Below, one piece after another: positions 17,141-27,502 of a DNA stretch of 64,000 bases. A model generated the notes under the pieces. That model searched no databases. It was not told the DNA's origin and worked only from the letters and a program-made list of their open reading frames with translations. Numbering within the stretch: position 1 is the first letter of the stretch; the number at the start of each line of letters is the position of its first letter. Both the position numbers and the translations under genes were made by a program. Source of the DNA: Ancrocorticia sp. (GTDB lineage Bacteria > Actinomycetota > Actinomycetes > Actinomycetales > Actinomycetaceae); the NCBI GenBank assembly GCA_022648165.1, contig JALCLX010000005.1:62001-126000 (forward strand), in the 5' to 3' direction.

Positions 17141-17238
17141 GTGATCATGGATGACTCACGGTAATCATGGATGATTTACGGTCCTAATGAATGTTTACGC
17201 CATCATGAAGATTTACTGTCATCACGGAGATTTGCGGG
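17141..17238. repeat. Degenerate array of about five 19-20-bp units
   Basis: Units begin near 17141, 17161, 17181, 17200 and 17220. They share the pattern ATCATGGATGATTTACGG with increasing divergence. The array ends 70 nt before the tRNA. The units touch each other, so this is not a spacer-containing CRISPR. Confidence 0.65.
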
Positions 17239-17311
17239 CCTCCGCTCAGCAAGGTTCTTGTCCGCCCAGCACCGTCACCAATACCAGCGCGTAATACTAG
17301 CGTGCACACAG

Positions 17312-17385
17312 TCCTCCCGATGGGATTCGAACCCATACTGTGCCGATTTTAAGTCGGCTGCCTCTGCCTGTTGGGCTACGGGAGG
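17312..17385 (-). tRNA. tRNA with anticodon UAA (Leu) and a short variable loop
   Basis: A complete 74-nt cloverleaf without an encoded CCA. The acceptor stem CCTCCCG/CGGGAGG has seven perfect pairs with discriminator A. The anticodon stem GCCGA/TCGGC encloses the loop CTTAAAA, placing UAA at positions 34-36. The T arm is ATGGG/CCCAT around TTCGAAT. The anticodon reads the leucine codon UUA. The variable region is only ACAGT (5 nt), whereas bacterial leucine tRNAs normally have a long variable arm. Either this is an atypical leucine tRNA or the aminoacyl identity differs; sequence alone does not settle it. It is flanked on both sides by tandem-repeat regions. Confidence 0.85.
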
Positions 17386-17453
17386 CTCCAACAGACTATC
17401 CTAAACGATTCGGCGCTGTGAAAAGACACCAGCGTACATAAATCCGAAGTGGT

Positions 17454-17540
17454 CGCCGCGGCATATATGTGGTACACGCGTTCGCCGCGGCATATATGCG
17501 GTACATGCGTCCGCTGCGGCATATTGTGGTACGCGCGCTC
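17454..17540. repeat. Three 29-bp tandem repeats
   Basis: Units at 17454-17482, 17483-17511 and 17512-17540 share CGCCGCGGCATATATGTGG or close variants followed by TAC and GCG. The central GCATATATGC is itself palindromic. Confidence 0.8.
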
Positions 17541-17652
17541 ATCCCAACAATCCCTCTGTCTCCGCTCATCGCCATCAAACGTCACGGAATCACCAGCGTT
17601 CCACTCCGAATACCGCTCCAGCGTCCCGCCCCGAACACCGCTTCGCCAACGC

Positions 17653-17709
17653 GGCACACCCGCACTAACAGGGCACACCCGCACTAACAGGGCACACCCG
17701 CACTAACAG
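17653..17709. repeat. Three perfect 19-bp tandem repeats
   Basis: Three identical copies of GGCACACCCGCACTAACAG lie head to tail, about 85 nt before the nhaA start. Confidence 0.9.
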
Positions 17710-17793
17710 GGCCACGATCAGGACAGGGCTATACTTGTTTGTCGCCACTATGAGAGCATGGAAGCGAAACTCAGAGGAGACAAGGACACCATT

Positions 17794-19110
17794 ATGGCGC
17801 AGCGGCGCACTTTTATTACCCGCTATAGAGAAGCTCTCCACAATGAATCCTTCGCTGGTGTCGTACTGCTGATCGCGGCTCTCATAGCACTGATCTGGGC
17901 CAATTCACCAATTCGAGCAACGTACGCCACTATCAGCAATACGGTTGTTGGCCCGGCTTCCATTCACTTGGCGATGCCCGTTTCTCAATGGGCATCGGAC
18001 GGTCTGCTCACGTTCTTCTTTTTCATCGTGGGCCTCGAATTGAAGCAAGAGTTCTCGGTGGGATCGCTGCGGGATCCACGAAAGGCGCTCGTGCCAATCA
18101 TTGCGGCGCTCTGCGGCATGCTCGGGCCAATTGGCGTCTACTTCGTGGTTCAGCTGATCACAGGTTCGGGCCAATTTGGGGGCTGGGCTGTACCGGTAGC
18201 CACAGATATCGCATTTGCGCTCGCAGTTCTTTCGATATTCGGAAAGGGCCTTCCCCCTGCCGCACGAACGTTCCTCATGACGCTGGCAGTGGCCGATGAC
18301 CTCGGCGGAATCCTGGTGATCGGCATCTTCTTCTCTGAGGGAATTAGCTTCCTGTGGCTCGCGTCTGCGCTCCTGGCCGCCGCAATATTCGGCTTCATCG
18401 TGCAGAAGCGGATCACCGCATGGTGGCTTCTGTGGCCGTTGGGGATCATGGCGTGGTACGCGATGCACAATGCGGGCGTCCACGCCACAATAGCAGGCGT
18501 CATCTTGGGTATGACGGTACCGGCGCGCATGCGTTCCGGCGAACACCAGCACCTCACGCAAGTCCTCTCGGACAAGCTCTCCTTCTATTCGGCTGGCGTT
18601 ATTCTGCCAATCTTCGCGTTTTTCGCTTCGGGCGTGGACGTGGTGGATTCTGGCGGATTCATAGCGATGTTGACTGATCCTGTGGCGATCGGAATTTACC
18701 TGGGGCTGCCACTTGGCAAGTGCATCGGCATTTTTGGCGGCGTGTGGATCATGACGCGTTGGTTCCATTTACGCCTGGGAAACGGCATTGATACGGCCGA
18801 TATCTTCCCAATTTCTCTGATTGCGGGCGTAGGATTCACGGTCTCGCTCTTGATTGCATACCTTTCCTTCGACGCCGCCGATCCTCACGAACCACATGCG
18901 CGGATAGCTGTGATCTTCGGTTCGCTCCTCGCAGTGATCCTAGGAGGATTGGCACTCCGTTTGCGGCTGCGCAACCGAGTGCGTGGGCCCGGCGCGCTCA
19001 AGAAACCGATCAGCAGTTCCGATTCGGATTACGACGCTACCGCGGAGGCCCGTAAGCTGCGCCGCAACGGCCCCCGCCGCATTTCGCGGCACCGCCGCCA
19101 CACCTCGTGA
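17794..19110 (+). CDS. nhaA: Na+/H+ antiporter NhaA
   Basis: A 438-residue NhaA-type antiporter that exchanges intracellular sodium for external protons. The paired transport aspartates are visible in LAVADDLGGILVIG. ATDIAFALAVLSIFGKGLP and the helix-rich core match the family through about residue 385. A basic Arg/His-rich tail of about 50 residues, longer than in E. coli NhaA, closes the protein. I chose the ATG at 17794 because AAGGA lies 7 nt upstream and the N terminus then matches family length; an in-frame ATG at 17758 adds 12 residues. The stop codon sits inside an imperfect duplication. Confidence 0.95.
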   Translation: MAQRRTFITRYREALHNESFAGVVLLIAALIALIWANSPIRATYATISNTVVGPASIHLAMPVSQWASDGLLTFFFFIVGLELKQEFSVGSLRDPRKALVPIIAALCGMLGPIGVYFVVQLITGSGQFGGWAVPVATDIAFALAVLSIFGKGLPPAARTFLMTLAVADDLGGILVIGIFFSEGISFLWLASALLAAAIFGFIVQKRITAWWLLWPLGIMAWYAMHNAGVHATIAGVILGMTVPARMRSGEHQHLTQVLSDKLSFYSAGVILPIFAFFASGVDVVDSGGFIAMLTDPVAIGIYLGLPLGKCIGIFGGVWIMTRWFHLRLGNGIDTADIFPISLIAGVGFTVSLLIAYLSFDAADPHEPHARIAVIFGSLLAVILGGLALRLRLRNRVRGPGALKKPISSSDSDYDATAEARKLRRNGPRRISRHRRHTS

Positions 19111-19202
19111 TTTCGGCACCGCCGCCTCCGCGCCACGTCGCCGTACCACGACGACGGCGTCGCTTTCGTAATCGCCACCGCTTTCGTATTCTTGCAGTGA
19201 CG

Positions 19203-20180
19203 TCACACCCAATCGGGCCGCTGCGGCACCCGTGCCGCCCACAACGCCATGCCATCGAGGATGTCGTGTTCGGATGTGATGACGCCGGTGAGTTCTTTGC
19301 CGTTCTCGCGCATGCGCCGCGCGACCCGCTTTACTACTTCTTCCCACACAAGTGCGCCAGAAGCCATGACATCGGACCGGCCAGGATGCATAAATCCCAG
19401 AGCGTCGCGTTCTGCGCGGCGTGAAGTGATGAACCACTCGCAGGTCTTGATCACGTCCTGTGGCGCGAGGACGGAACCGTGAATCGCTGCAGCGTCGTAC
19501 TTCGCCAGATCCAGTGCTTTCGCCGTCAGTGTGGTCACGGTGCCAGCCAAACCAACCAGGCCCGCTGCGCGTCCCAGATCCACGTGCCGCTCTGCTTCGT
19601 CAAGCGCCGCGTTGACGTCTGCGCGTGCAGCTGCTACTTGTTCAGGAGCTGCGGGATCACTGGTGAGATGGCGCTCATGCATACGAACACACCCAACATT
19701 CATCGAGTAATCCGAAATCACGTCGCCGCCAACTTCCCCAAGCACGATTTCCGTGGAGCCGCCGCCCAGATCAACGGCGATCAGCGGAGACGGCGTACCG
19801 GTGCCAAGAACCGACGCTGCACCGGTAAAGCTGGTCCGCGCCTCTTCATCCCCGGTAAGAATCTGCGCAGGAACGCCCATGCGCGATCGCACTCCTGCAA
19901 GAAATTCGTCTCGATTGCGCGCATCCCGCGCCGCCGATGTGGCGGCAAAGCGGATGGATTGCACTCCGTGATCTCGGCATTGCTGGGCATAACGTTCTAC
20001 CTGCGCGAAGGTCCTTTTCAAGGCTTCGGCAGAGAATTCTCCTGTGCGGTCCACACCTTGTCCCAAACGCACTACCTGCATATCCCGTACCACATCGCGC
20101 AATGGTGCGTGATCCCCTGGTACGTCGGCTACCAACAGACGAATGGAATTCGTCCCACAATCAATTCCAGCAACTCTCAC
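19203..20180 (-). CDS. ppx: Ppx/GppA-family phosphatase
   Basis: A 325-residue member of the exopolyphosphatase/guanosine pentaphosphatase family (ASKHA fold). Motifs are IDCGTNSIRLLVAD near the N terminus (phosphate-1 loop), the catalytic TGDEEARTSFTGA with its Glu, VDLGGGSTEIVLGE (phosphate-2), and GLAGTVTTLTAKAL. It corresponds to the short two-domain actinobacterial type (Rv1026-like). Whether polyphosphate or (p)ppGpp is preferred is not visible. It is the last gene of the eno-ftsB-DUF501-ppx block and converges on nhaA. Confidence 0.93.
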   Translation of the reverse strand: MRVAGIDCGTNSIRLLVADVPGDHAPLRDVVRDMQVVRLGQGVDRTGEFSAEALKRTFAQVERYAQQCRDHGVQSIRFAATSAARDARNRDEFLAGVRSRMGVPAQILTGDEEARTSFTGAASVLGTGTPSPLIAVDLGGGSTEIVLGEVGGDVISDYSMNVGCVRMHERHLTSDPAAPEQVAAARADVNAALDEAERHVDLGRAAGLVGLAGTVTTLTAKALDLAKYDAAAIHGSVLAPQDVIKTCEWFITSRRAERDALGFMHPGRSDVMASGALVWEEVVKRVARRMRENGKELTGVITSEHDILDGMALWAARVPQRPDWV

Positions 20181-20333
20181 CGAATTACTCTCTCACATCT
20201 CAAGGACACAGAAAACTTCCGGCCACCATCCACGCCATCTGCGCCCTGGCCGCATTGCTGTGCGCTAAGTCCATCATGCGTCCGGCATCCAAAGCAATTA
20301 GACGCGTCGCCTAGGCAACCGTGATGGTGTTAG

Positions 20334-20900
20334 CTATGCGGCATCCACTTCGCCACAATGACATACGCCCGGGTCCCAGCCTATGGACTCCAGAGCACGA
20401 TCGCCCATAACGCAAACTCCTTGCCCCACGCTCAACGCAAATGCCGCGAGTGCGTGAAGGCACTTCACACGATCAGGCATTCCGCCTGCGGAGACGTTCG
20501 CGATCTCCGGGACGTCTCCAAGAATGGTACGCCGCGCAATATATTCTCGGTGGGCATGCGCATGCGCGGCAGCTAATTCGAGGTCCGAGGCGAGATCGTT
20601 GTTCATACCCACCATGGCTCCCGCTGCTTCTAGCCGCGACATAGCTTTCACTAGGTATGGCAGCGTCATGTAGAACAGTGTAGGGAACGGTGAACCATCT
20701 GGCAGGCGCGGGGCAGTAATCGTGACGGCTGGCCTACCACAAGCGCAGCGTGCACCGATTGCCACAAGGCCACGCGGTGGGCGCCCTAGCTGGGAACGGA
20801 TGGTCTCGAAGTCTCCGCGCTGTGGCGGTGTCGCATTACGCGCTATTGCGCGCAGCTGCGCCGCAGTCAGATCGTGTTCGGTGGTGGTGCTTTCTGTCAT
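20334..20900 (-). CDS. DUF501 domain protein
   Basis: A 188-residue protein of the DUF501 family, found across Actinobacteria between the FtsB-like gene and ppx; the function is unknown. The hallmark segments are QLGRPPRGLVAIGARCACGRP and TITAPRLPDGSPFPTLFYMT, then VSAGGMPDRVKCLHALAAF and CH-CG near the C terminus. Cysteines in CACG and CHCG suggest metal binding, which is inference. It lies 6 nt downstream of the septum-formation gene, so the two are co-transcribed. Confidence 0.9.
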   Translation of the reverse strand: MTESTTTEHDLTAAQLRAIARNATPPQRGDFETIRSQLGRPPRGLVAIGARCACGRPAVTITAPRLPDGSPFPTLFYMTLPYLVKAMSRLEAAGAMVGMNNDLASDLELAAAHAHAHREYIARRTILGDVPEIANVSAGGMPDRVKCLHALAAFALSVGQGVCVMGDRALESIGWDPGVCHCGEVDAA

Positions 20901-20906
20901 TAGTCC

Positions 20907-21635
20907 CTATTTCGAACTGGATGCGGTGGACGCCTTCGGACTGGATGCGGTGGACGACGGCGTAGCCGTCTTCACGGGCTGAATGATCGGGGTCTCATCG
21001 GTATCGTCAACGTCTCCTGACTGGCCCGCTACAGAGATGGAATCCGAGAGCGTGACATACCACGGGGTCGCTGCACGCCGGTCGCGATTGACTTTGTCGA
21101 TCTTCTCCTGCAGCCGATCCTGGGCCGAACCCTCGCTTGGATCCGCAACAACATACAGGGTTTCTCCGGGTGTGACGTACCCCAAGCGCTCGCGAGCTTG
21201 GGTGCGCACGTAGTCGTCGTCATTCCACAGATCAAGCTCATGCTGCAATTCTTTTACGCGCGCCTGCGTATCAACCAGGTCCGCGCGTGTTTCGGAGAGT
21301 TCCTGTTGACGGGCGAGGTAATGAGAGAACGTCGGGGTCACAATGATGACGGCCAGGATGGCGAACAGTGCGATGGCCAACAAGCGAAGCGAGTACTCCC
21401 GGCTGCCTTTCCCACCACCGATGCGCACTGAGCGTTTGGTCCGAAAACGATCCACCGGATCGCCCGGTTCCTCGCGCATTCTGTGTGCAGTTCCACGGGC
21501 TGCGGGTTTGTGTTGCGTGGGCTTCGCCGCCACACGCGGATCGGGCGCTGCACCCGGCGTCCTCGCGGTAGGCCCCTTGCCAGGGCGCGGCTGGCGCGGC
21601 CTGGACGCAGGGGAATGTGGACGACGTGCACTCAT
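20907..21635 (-). CDS. ftsB: Septum formation initiator, FtsB/DivIC family
   Basis: A 242-residue single-pass division protein. The cytoplasmic part (about 1-80) is Pro/Arg-rich, one membrane helix spans about 84-104, and a coiled coil follows (RQQELSETRADLVDTQARV). The family signature is RERLGYVTPGETLYVV. The C-terminal 60 residues are Ser/Thr-rich with ASTASS-type repeats. FtsB-like proteins bridge FtsQ and FtsL in the divisome. The position between eno and DUF501 is conserved in Actinobacteria. Confidence 0.9.
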   Translation of the reverse strand: MSARRPHSPASRPRQPRPGKGPTARTPGAAPDPRVAAKPTQHKPAARGTAHRMREEPGDPVDRFRTKRSVRIGGGKGSREYSLRLLAIALFAILAVIIVTPTFSHYLARQQELSETRADLVDTQARVKELQHELDLWNDDDYVRTQARERLGYVTPGETLYVVADPSEGSAQDRLQEKIDKVNRDRRAATPWYVTLSDSISVAGQSGDVDDTDETPIIQPVKTATPSSTASSPKASTASSSK

Positions 21636-21754
21636 GTGGTTGATTCTAGGGCGTGTCTTCTGCCTAGGTGGGATGGCACGCGGAAGATGAGCGCAGTGAA
21701 GGGGCGCAGCCCAGAAGAGCGGCGCCCCTTCACTTCATGCTCTATCAGGAACAC

Positions 21755-23236
<1,482 letters not shown>

Positions 23237-23261
23237 TTACATCCACATGCCCACGCCAGTA

Positions 23262-23792
23262 CTAATTCGATGATTCAGAACTGGATGAATCCTGAGTATC
23301 CGGCAATGAACGGTCCGATTCTGTCAGATACGAGGGAAGTCCGGTATCGGATGAGACGTCCCCATATCGCGGGTTCAGCTCCACCGAGGCGTCGCTCAAT
23401 GCGTCATTGACGACGTTCGCGAAATCCTCGTCACTTGTTGCTAGCGCCACAAGATGGCAATAGGACTGGAGTGTCGGATCGGACTTCGTCGTCACGGTCA
23501 TCCCGATCTGAGTGGTGCACGATTCCAAGGATTCCTTCTTGAACTTGTCGGTCAGCTTGTCCGAGTACTTCGACTCCATGATCGGATCGGCCACAGCCAC
23601 CGTCAACGCAACATTCAGCGCATTGGTCCGAGATGCGCCCACAGATGAAATCTCCTGCGCAAGGTTGTCAACCGTCGCTTCCGAAACCGTGGTCTTCCCG
23701 TTAATGACCGCAGCAGCGCCCGGAGTGGTTGAGCATCCTGCCAAGAGGCCCACCGCTAGTAGCGCAACCGCTGCTCCACGCAACTTCTTCAT
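23262..23792 (-). CDS. Lipoprotein, SurA-N-like, downstream of mfd
   Basis: A 176-residue predicted lipoprotein. The signal peptide MKKLRGAAVALLAVGLLAGC ends in a clear lipobox (LAGC), so the mature protein starts at Cys20 anchored to the membrane. The start AAAVINGKTTVSEATVDNLAQEI resembles the N-terminal chaperone domain of SurA-like proteins, which commonly sit beside mfd in Actinobacteria. There is no PPIase domain. The last 30 residues are acidic and Ser-rich. The function is inferred from this weak resemblance only. Confidence 0.75.
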   Translation of the reverse strand: MKKLRGAAVALLAVGLLAGCSTTPGAAAVINGKTTVSEATVDNLAQEISSVGASRTNALNVALTVAVADPIMESKYSDKLTDKFKKESLESCTTQIGMTVTTKSDPTLQSYCHLVALATSDEDFANVVNDALSDASVELNPRYGDVSSDTGLPSYLTESDRSLPDTQDSSSSESSN

Positions 23793-23921
23793 CCAAATCC
23801 TCCTGCAGCCTTATTTGGCCCGCGGCCCGCGGCCGCCACTCACATACCCCGCCATGGTACTAGGCAAAACTGAAAAACGCCTCACGGGCATACACATCCT
23901 ATGCCCAGATGCACGCCAGTG

Positions 23922-26900
23922 CTACGCTCCGATTCGCGCGAGGAACACGGCCCGTATCAGCTGCTCCACCCACTCGATCAGCTGCTCATTCTCCGGAACT
24001 CTCACCTGCCCGATTCTTCCCTTCGTGCCGGGAAGCGGAACCAGGATCGTACGCACTGCCGGTTTCGCGAGCGCGCCCGGGTAAAGCCTCTTGAGCCGCG
24101 CCTGCCGCGAATCGGGGAGTTGAACGGGAGCGAAGCGCACGTTGCGGCCCGCCAGCGTCACTTCTTCGATGCCTGCCTTGCGGCACACGTCACGCAACTC
24201 CGCTATGCGGAAGAGCCGCTCCGCTTCTTTCGGGACTGGGCCGTAGCGATCGACCAATTCAGCATGCACAGAGTCTCGATCGTCTTTAGATGCACACGCC
24301 GCGATCTTGGTGTACACCTCCAAGCGGAGACGTTCGGAGGGCACATACGTTTCGGGAAGATATGCGTCCACTGGCAGTTCGATACGCACGTCGGCGGCGG
24401 CGCCGTCGTCGTCCGGTTCGCCACCACGCAACTTCGCCACGGCCTCCGAAACCATACGCACATATAAATCGAAACCCACGCCGGCAATGTGCCCGGATTG
24501 TTCGCCCCCCAGCATGTTTCCCGCCCCGCGGATCTCCAGATCTTTCATCGCAACCTGAATCCCGGCACCCAAGTCGGTGTTCGCGGCAATGGTGCGCAAG
24601 CGCTCAAGTGCCGTCTCGGTCAACGCCCGGTCGCGCCGATACAGGAAGTATGCGTATGCCCGCTCGCGCCCACGGCCCACGCGCCCTCGCAACTGGTGGA
24701 GTTGAGAGAGCCCAAACTTGTCCGCATCCTCCACAATCAAAGTATTGGCATTGGAGATGTCCAGCCCGGTCTCAACGATCGTGGTGCATACCAACACATC
24801 GATGTTTTTCTCCCAAAAGTCCAGGATTACGCGTTCCAGTTGGTGCTCATTCATCTTGCCGTGAGCAATGGCAATGCGGGCCTCGGGGACGAGGTCTGAA
24901 AGATGGGCCGCCACCGAATCCATGTCTCCCACGCGATTGTGCACGTAGAACACCTGCCCGTCGCGCAATAATTCGCGCCGAATTGCGGCGATAATCTGCT
25001 TGTCTTCCTGGGCTCCCACATACGTGAGCACAGGATGGCGTTCCTCCGGAGGAGTGGCCAGCGTGGACATCTCACGCACCCCGGTCACCGCCATTTCAAG
25101 TGTGCGCGGAATCGGCGTTGCGGACATCGAAAGCACATCTACCGTGGGATACATCTGTTTGAGAGTTTCTTTGTGTTCCACGCCAAAGCGCTGTTCCTCG
25201 TCGATGATAACCAGGCCCAAGTCTTTGAAACGCACGTCGCCCGTCAGCAGGCGGTGGGTTCCGATTACAACGTCGATCGTGCCACCGGCTAGGCCCTTGA
25301 TCGTCTGCGCGGCCTCTTTATCAGACTGGAAGCGTGAAAGAGCGGCAAGCCGTATCGGGAATCCAGAGTACCGTTCGCTGAAGGTCTCAAAGTGTTGTTG
25401 CACCAGCAGTGTAGTAGGGACCAGGATTGCCACCTGTTTGCTGTCTTGTGCCGCCTTGAACGCTGCCCGCACGGCGATTTCGGTCTTGCCATAGCCCACG
25501 TCGCCACTGATCAGCCGGTCCATCGGTACCGGCTTTTCCATGTCTGCTTTCACTTCTTCGATCGTGTGCAACTGGTCTGGCGTCTCCACGTATTCGAAGG
25601 CGTCTTCCAGTTCCCGTTGCCAGGGCGTATCCGGTGAGAATGCGTAGCCCGACGTCGCCTGGCGCTGTGCGTAAAGCCGCACCAACTCCGCGGCGATCTG
25701 CTTCGTTGCCGCACGAGCTTTCGCCTTGGTTTTGTCCCAATCAGCGCCGCCCATTTTATTCAGAGCAGGCTTGTCCCCGCCAGAGTATTTAGACACTTGG
25801 TCCAGTGAATCGGTGGGAATCCACAGTTGGTCGGGTGGCGCACCACGGCGCGTGGAAGCGTATTCGACGACGACGTATTCGCGTTGCGTTTCCTTGTTCG
25901 CTCCGATTGCCCGTTTCGCCATCTTGACGAAACGTCCAACGCCGTGACGTTCGTGGACGATGAAGTCACCTGGCTTGAGCTGCAACGGATCCACCGTTGC
26001 CTTCCGGCGCGCTGGGAGCTTGCGCATGTCGCGCGTTGAGGAACCGCCGCGGCCCAGAATATCCGCCGCGGCGAAGACGGCCAAATGTTCCGACTCCATG
26101 ACGAAGCCCGAATCGATGGGGGCAGCTGTCACGTAGCATACGGCAGGCTCTAGTGAACCTGGCAGATCTGCCACATATCGTGCGGGAACGTCCGCGTCTG
26201 TGAGCTGTTCCGTGAGGCGGCGGCCAAGGCCCGCACCTTCCACAACCAGAACTTCTCGCCAGCCTTGCTGCGCGTGCTGACCGATTGCCGCGATAGCCTC
26301 ATCTATCTTCCCGAGGAACTTTTTTGGTTCTCTGGCGTGGACCTCGTCCGCGTAGTCGGTGGCATCGGCATCTTTTGCAAAACCACCAAGAGTCCACCAT
26401 GCGAGTCCACGCACGCGCGCCTGCGCGCGCGTCTGGGCCAACGAGGTGAACGATGCCTTATTTACATCGATGGGGACACTGCCGCCTGCTGCTGCCGACG
26501 TCCATGCTGCGGCCAGAAACTCCTCTGTTGTGGCAATCAGGGATTCTGCACGCTGCGCCACCCGTTCTGGTTCGGCAATGTAAAGCCGGGTATCTGCGGG
26601 AAATACGTTGGTAAGCGGCACCATCGCGGGAACCAGCACAGGCGCCAGTGATTCCATGCCTTCAACTGGGATGCCGTGCGCGATCGAATCGAGCATATCC
26701 ACCGCACCAGGCAGTGCAGGGATCAGAGCCTTCGCGCGCTCTTTCACTGCATCCGTTATCAGAATCTCCCTACACGGTGGCGCATAAACGCCTGACACGG
26801 TCTCAAGCGAGCGCTGGTCGCCAATGGAGAAGGTGCGGATCTCATCGACTTCGTCGCCAAAGAACTCCACGCGGCTCGGATGTGAATCAGTTGGGGGGAA

Positions 26901-27494
26901 GATATCCACGATCCCGCCGCGCACCGCGAATTCGCCACGGCGTTCCACCATGTCTACGCGTGTGTACGCTGCCGCGCTCAGCTGTTTTTCCAGCTCCGCC
27001 AGATCGATGCGATCTCCTTGGCGGAGCCGAACTGGTTTGAGTTCTCCCAAGCCGTCCACAATCGGCTGCATGAGGGCGCGTACCGGGACAATCACGATGC
27101 GCAGCGGCGCAAACTCCTCCGGATGCGCAAGCCTACGTAACACGAGCAAGCGTTGTGCAACAGTATCAGACCGTGGCGAGAGCCGTTCATGCGGCAAGGT
27201 TTCCCACGCGGGGAATGTATCCACATTTTCTGGGGGAAGGTAGGCGCGCAACGCACCGGCAAGCCGCTCTGCATCGGCGCCTGTGGCTGTGACCACCACA
27301 TGCAGCGCCACGTGCGGCGCACCTGGCGCCGCGCTCCTATTCCACTGGAGATCTGTTCCGGTAGCGAACATCGCAAGGGCAGGAGGAATCACGCCCCACG
27401 GCAGCGCTATATCGCGCCTTTCGCCCCCGTCAGATGCGGCCTCTCGAAGGGCGCCGTCGTGCGCAATCAATCCCAGAAGCGGTCGAAGATCCAT
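23922..27494 (-). CDS. mfd: Transcription-repair coupling factor Mfd
   Basis: A 1190-residue Mfd, which displaces RNA polymerase stalled at DNA damage and recruits UvrA. The UvrB-like N-terminal module spans about residues 1-330. The RNA-polymerase interaction domain (CarD-like) starts at LKPGDFIVHERHGVGRF (about 515). The helicase core has Walker A GDVGYGKTE, IIDEEQRFGVEHKE (DEEQ box), SATPIPRTLEMA, TTIVETGLDISNANT and QLRGRVGRG. The C-terminal TRCF domain ends the protein. The length is typical. It starts 8 nt after the pth stop, indicating read-through from the pth transcript. Confidence 0.98.
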   Translation of the reverse strand: MDLRPLLGLIAHDGALREAASDGGERRDIALPWGVIPPALAMFATGTDLQWNRSAAPGAPHVALHVVVTATGADAERLAGALRAYLPPENVDTFPAWETLPHERLSPRSDTVAQRLLVLRRLAHPEEFAPLRIVIVPVRALMQPIVDGLGELKPVRLRQGDRIDLAELEKQLSAAAYTRVDMVERRGEFAVRGGIVDIFPPTDSHPSRVEFFGDEVDEIRTFSIGDQRSLETVSGVYAPPCREILITDAVKERAKALIPALPGAVDMLDSIAHGIPVEGMESLAPVLVPAMVPLTNVFPADTRLYIAEPERVAQRAESLIATTEEFLAAAWTSAAAGGSVPIDVNKASFTSLAQTRAQARVRGLAWWTLGGFAKDADATDYADEVHAREPKKFLGKIDEAIAAIGQHAQQGWREVLVVEGAGLGRRLTEQLTDADVPARYVADLPGSLEPAVCYVTAAPIDSGFVMESEHLAVFAAADILGRGGSSTRDMRKLPARRKATVDPLQLKPGDFIVHERHGVGRFVKMAKRAIGANKETQREYVVVEYASTRRGAPPDQLWIPTDSLDQVSKYSGGDKPALNKMGGADWDKTKAKARAATKQIAAELVRLYAQRQATSGYAFSPDTPWQRELEDAFEYVETPDQLHTIEEVKADMEKPVPMDRLISGDVGYGKTEIAVRAAFKAAQDSKQVAILVPTTLLVQQHFETFSERYSGFPIRLAALSRFQSDKEAAQTIKGLAGGTIDVVIGTHRLLTGDVRFKDLGLVIIDEEQRFGVEHKETLKQMYPTVDVLSMSATPIPRTLEMAVTGVREMSTLATPPEERHPVLTYVGAQEDKQIIAAIRRELLRDGQVFYVHNRVGDMDSVAAHLSDLVPEARIAIAHGKMNEHQLERVILDFWEKNIDVLVCTTIVETGLDISNANTLIVEDADKFGLSQLHQLRGRVGRGRERAYAYFLYRRDRALTETALERLRTIAANTDLGAGIQVAMKDLEIRGAGNMLGGEQSGHIAGVGFDLYVRMVSEAVAKLRGGEPDDDGAAADVRIELPVDAYLPETYVPSERLRLEVYTKIAACASKDDRDSVHAELVDRYGPVPKEAERLFRIAELRDVCRKAGIEEVTLAGRNVRFAPVQLPDSRQARLKRLYPGALAKPAVRTILVPLPGTKGRIGQVRVPENEQLIEWVEQLIRAVFLARIGA

Positions 27495-27502
27495 TCCTTG
27501 CC

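Larger units (their letters stand above)
16770..17311. other. Repeat-rich intergenic region
   Basis: No supportable gene lies in these 542 bases. They hold a 21-bp tandem duplication (16799-16840), copies of GTGGACTTGTT in both orientations (16913, 16955, inverted at about 17043), a long inverted repeat (16982-17024) and a degenerate 20-bp array (17141-17238). Short open frames are in repeats and have no motifs. Confidence 0.7.
17386..17793. other. Repeat-rich region upstream of nhaA
   Basis: These 408 bases hold two tandem arrays (17454-17540 and 17653-17709) and no supportable gene. The nhaA promoter must lie near the end but no clear -35/-10 pair is visible. A possible upstream ATG for nhaA (17758) lies here. 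Confidence 0.6.

Noticed and set aside
17141-17709. Possible CRISPR array in the repeat-rich region around the tRNA
   Set aside because: The repeats touch each other or diverge gradually; there are no unique spacers of constant length and no cas genes.
17905-18768. 287-codon open frame antisense to nhaA
   Set aside because: Charged shadow of a membrane-protein gene; no independent support.
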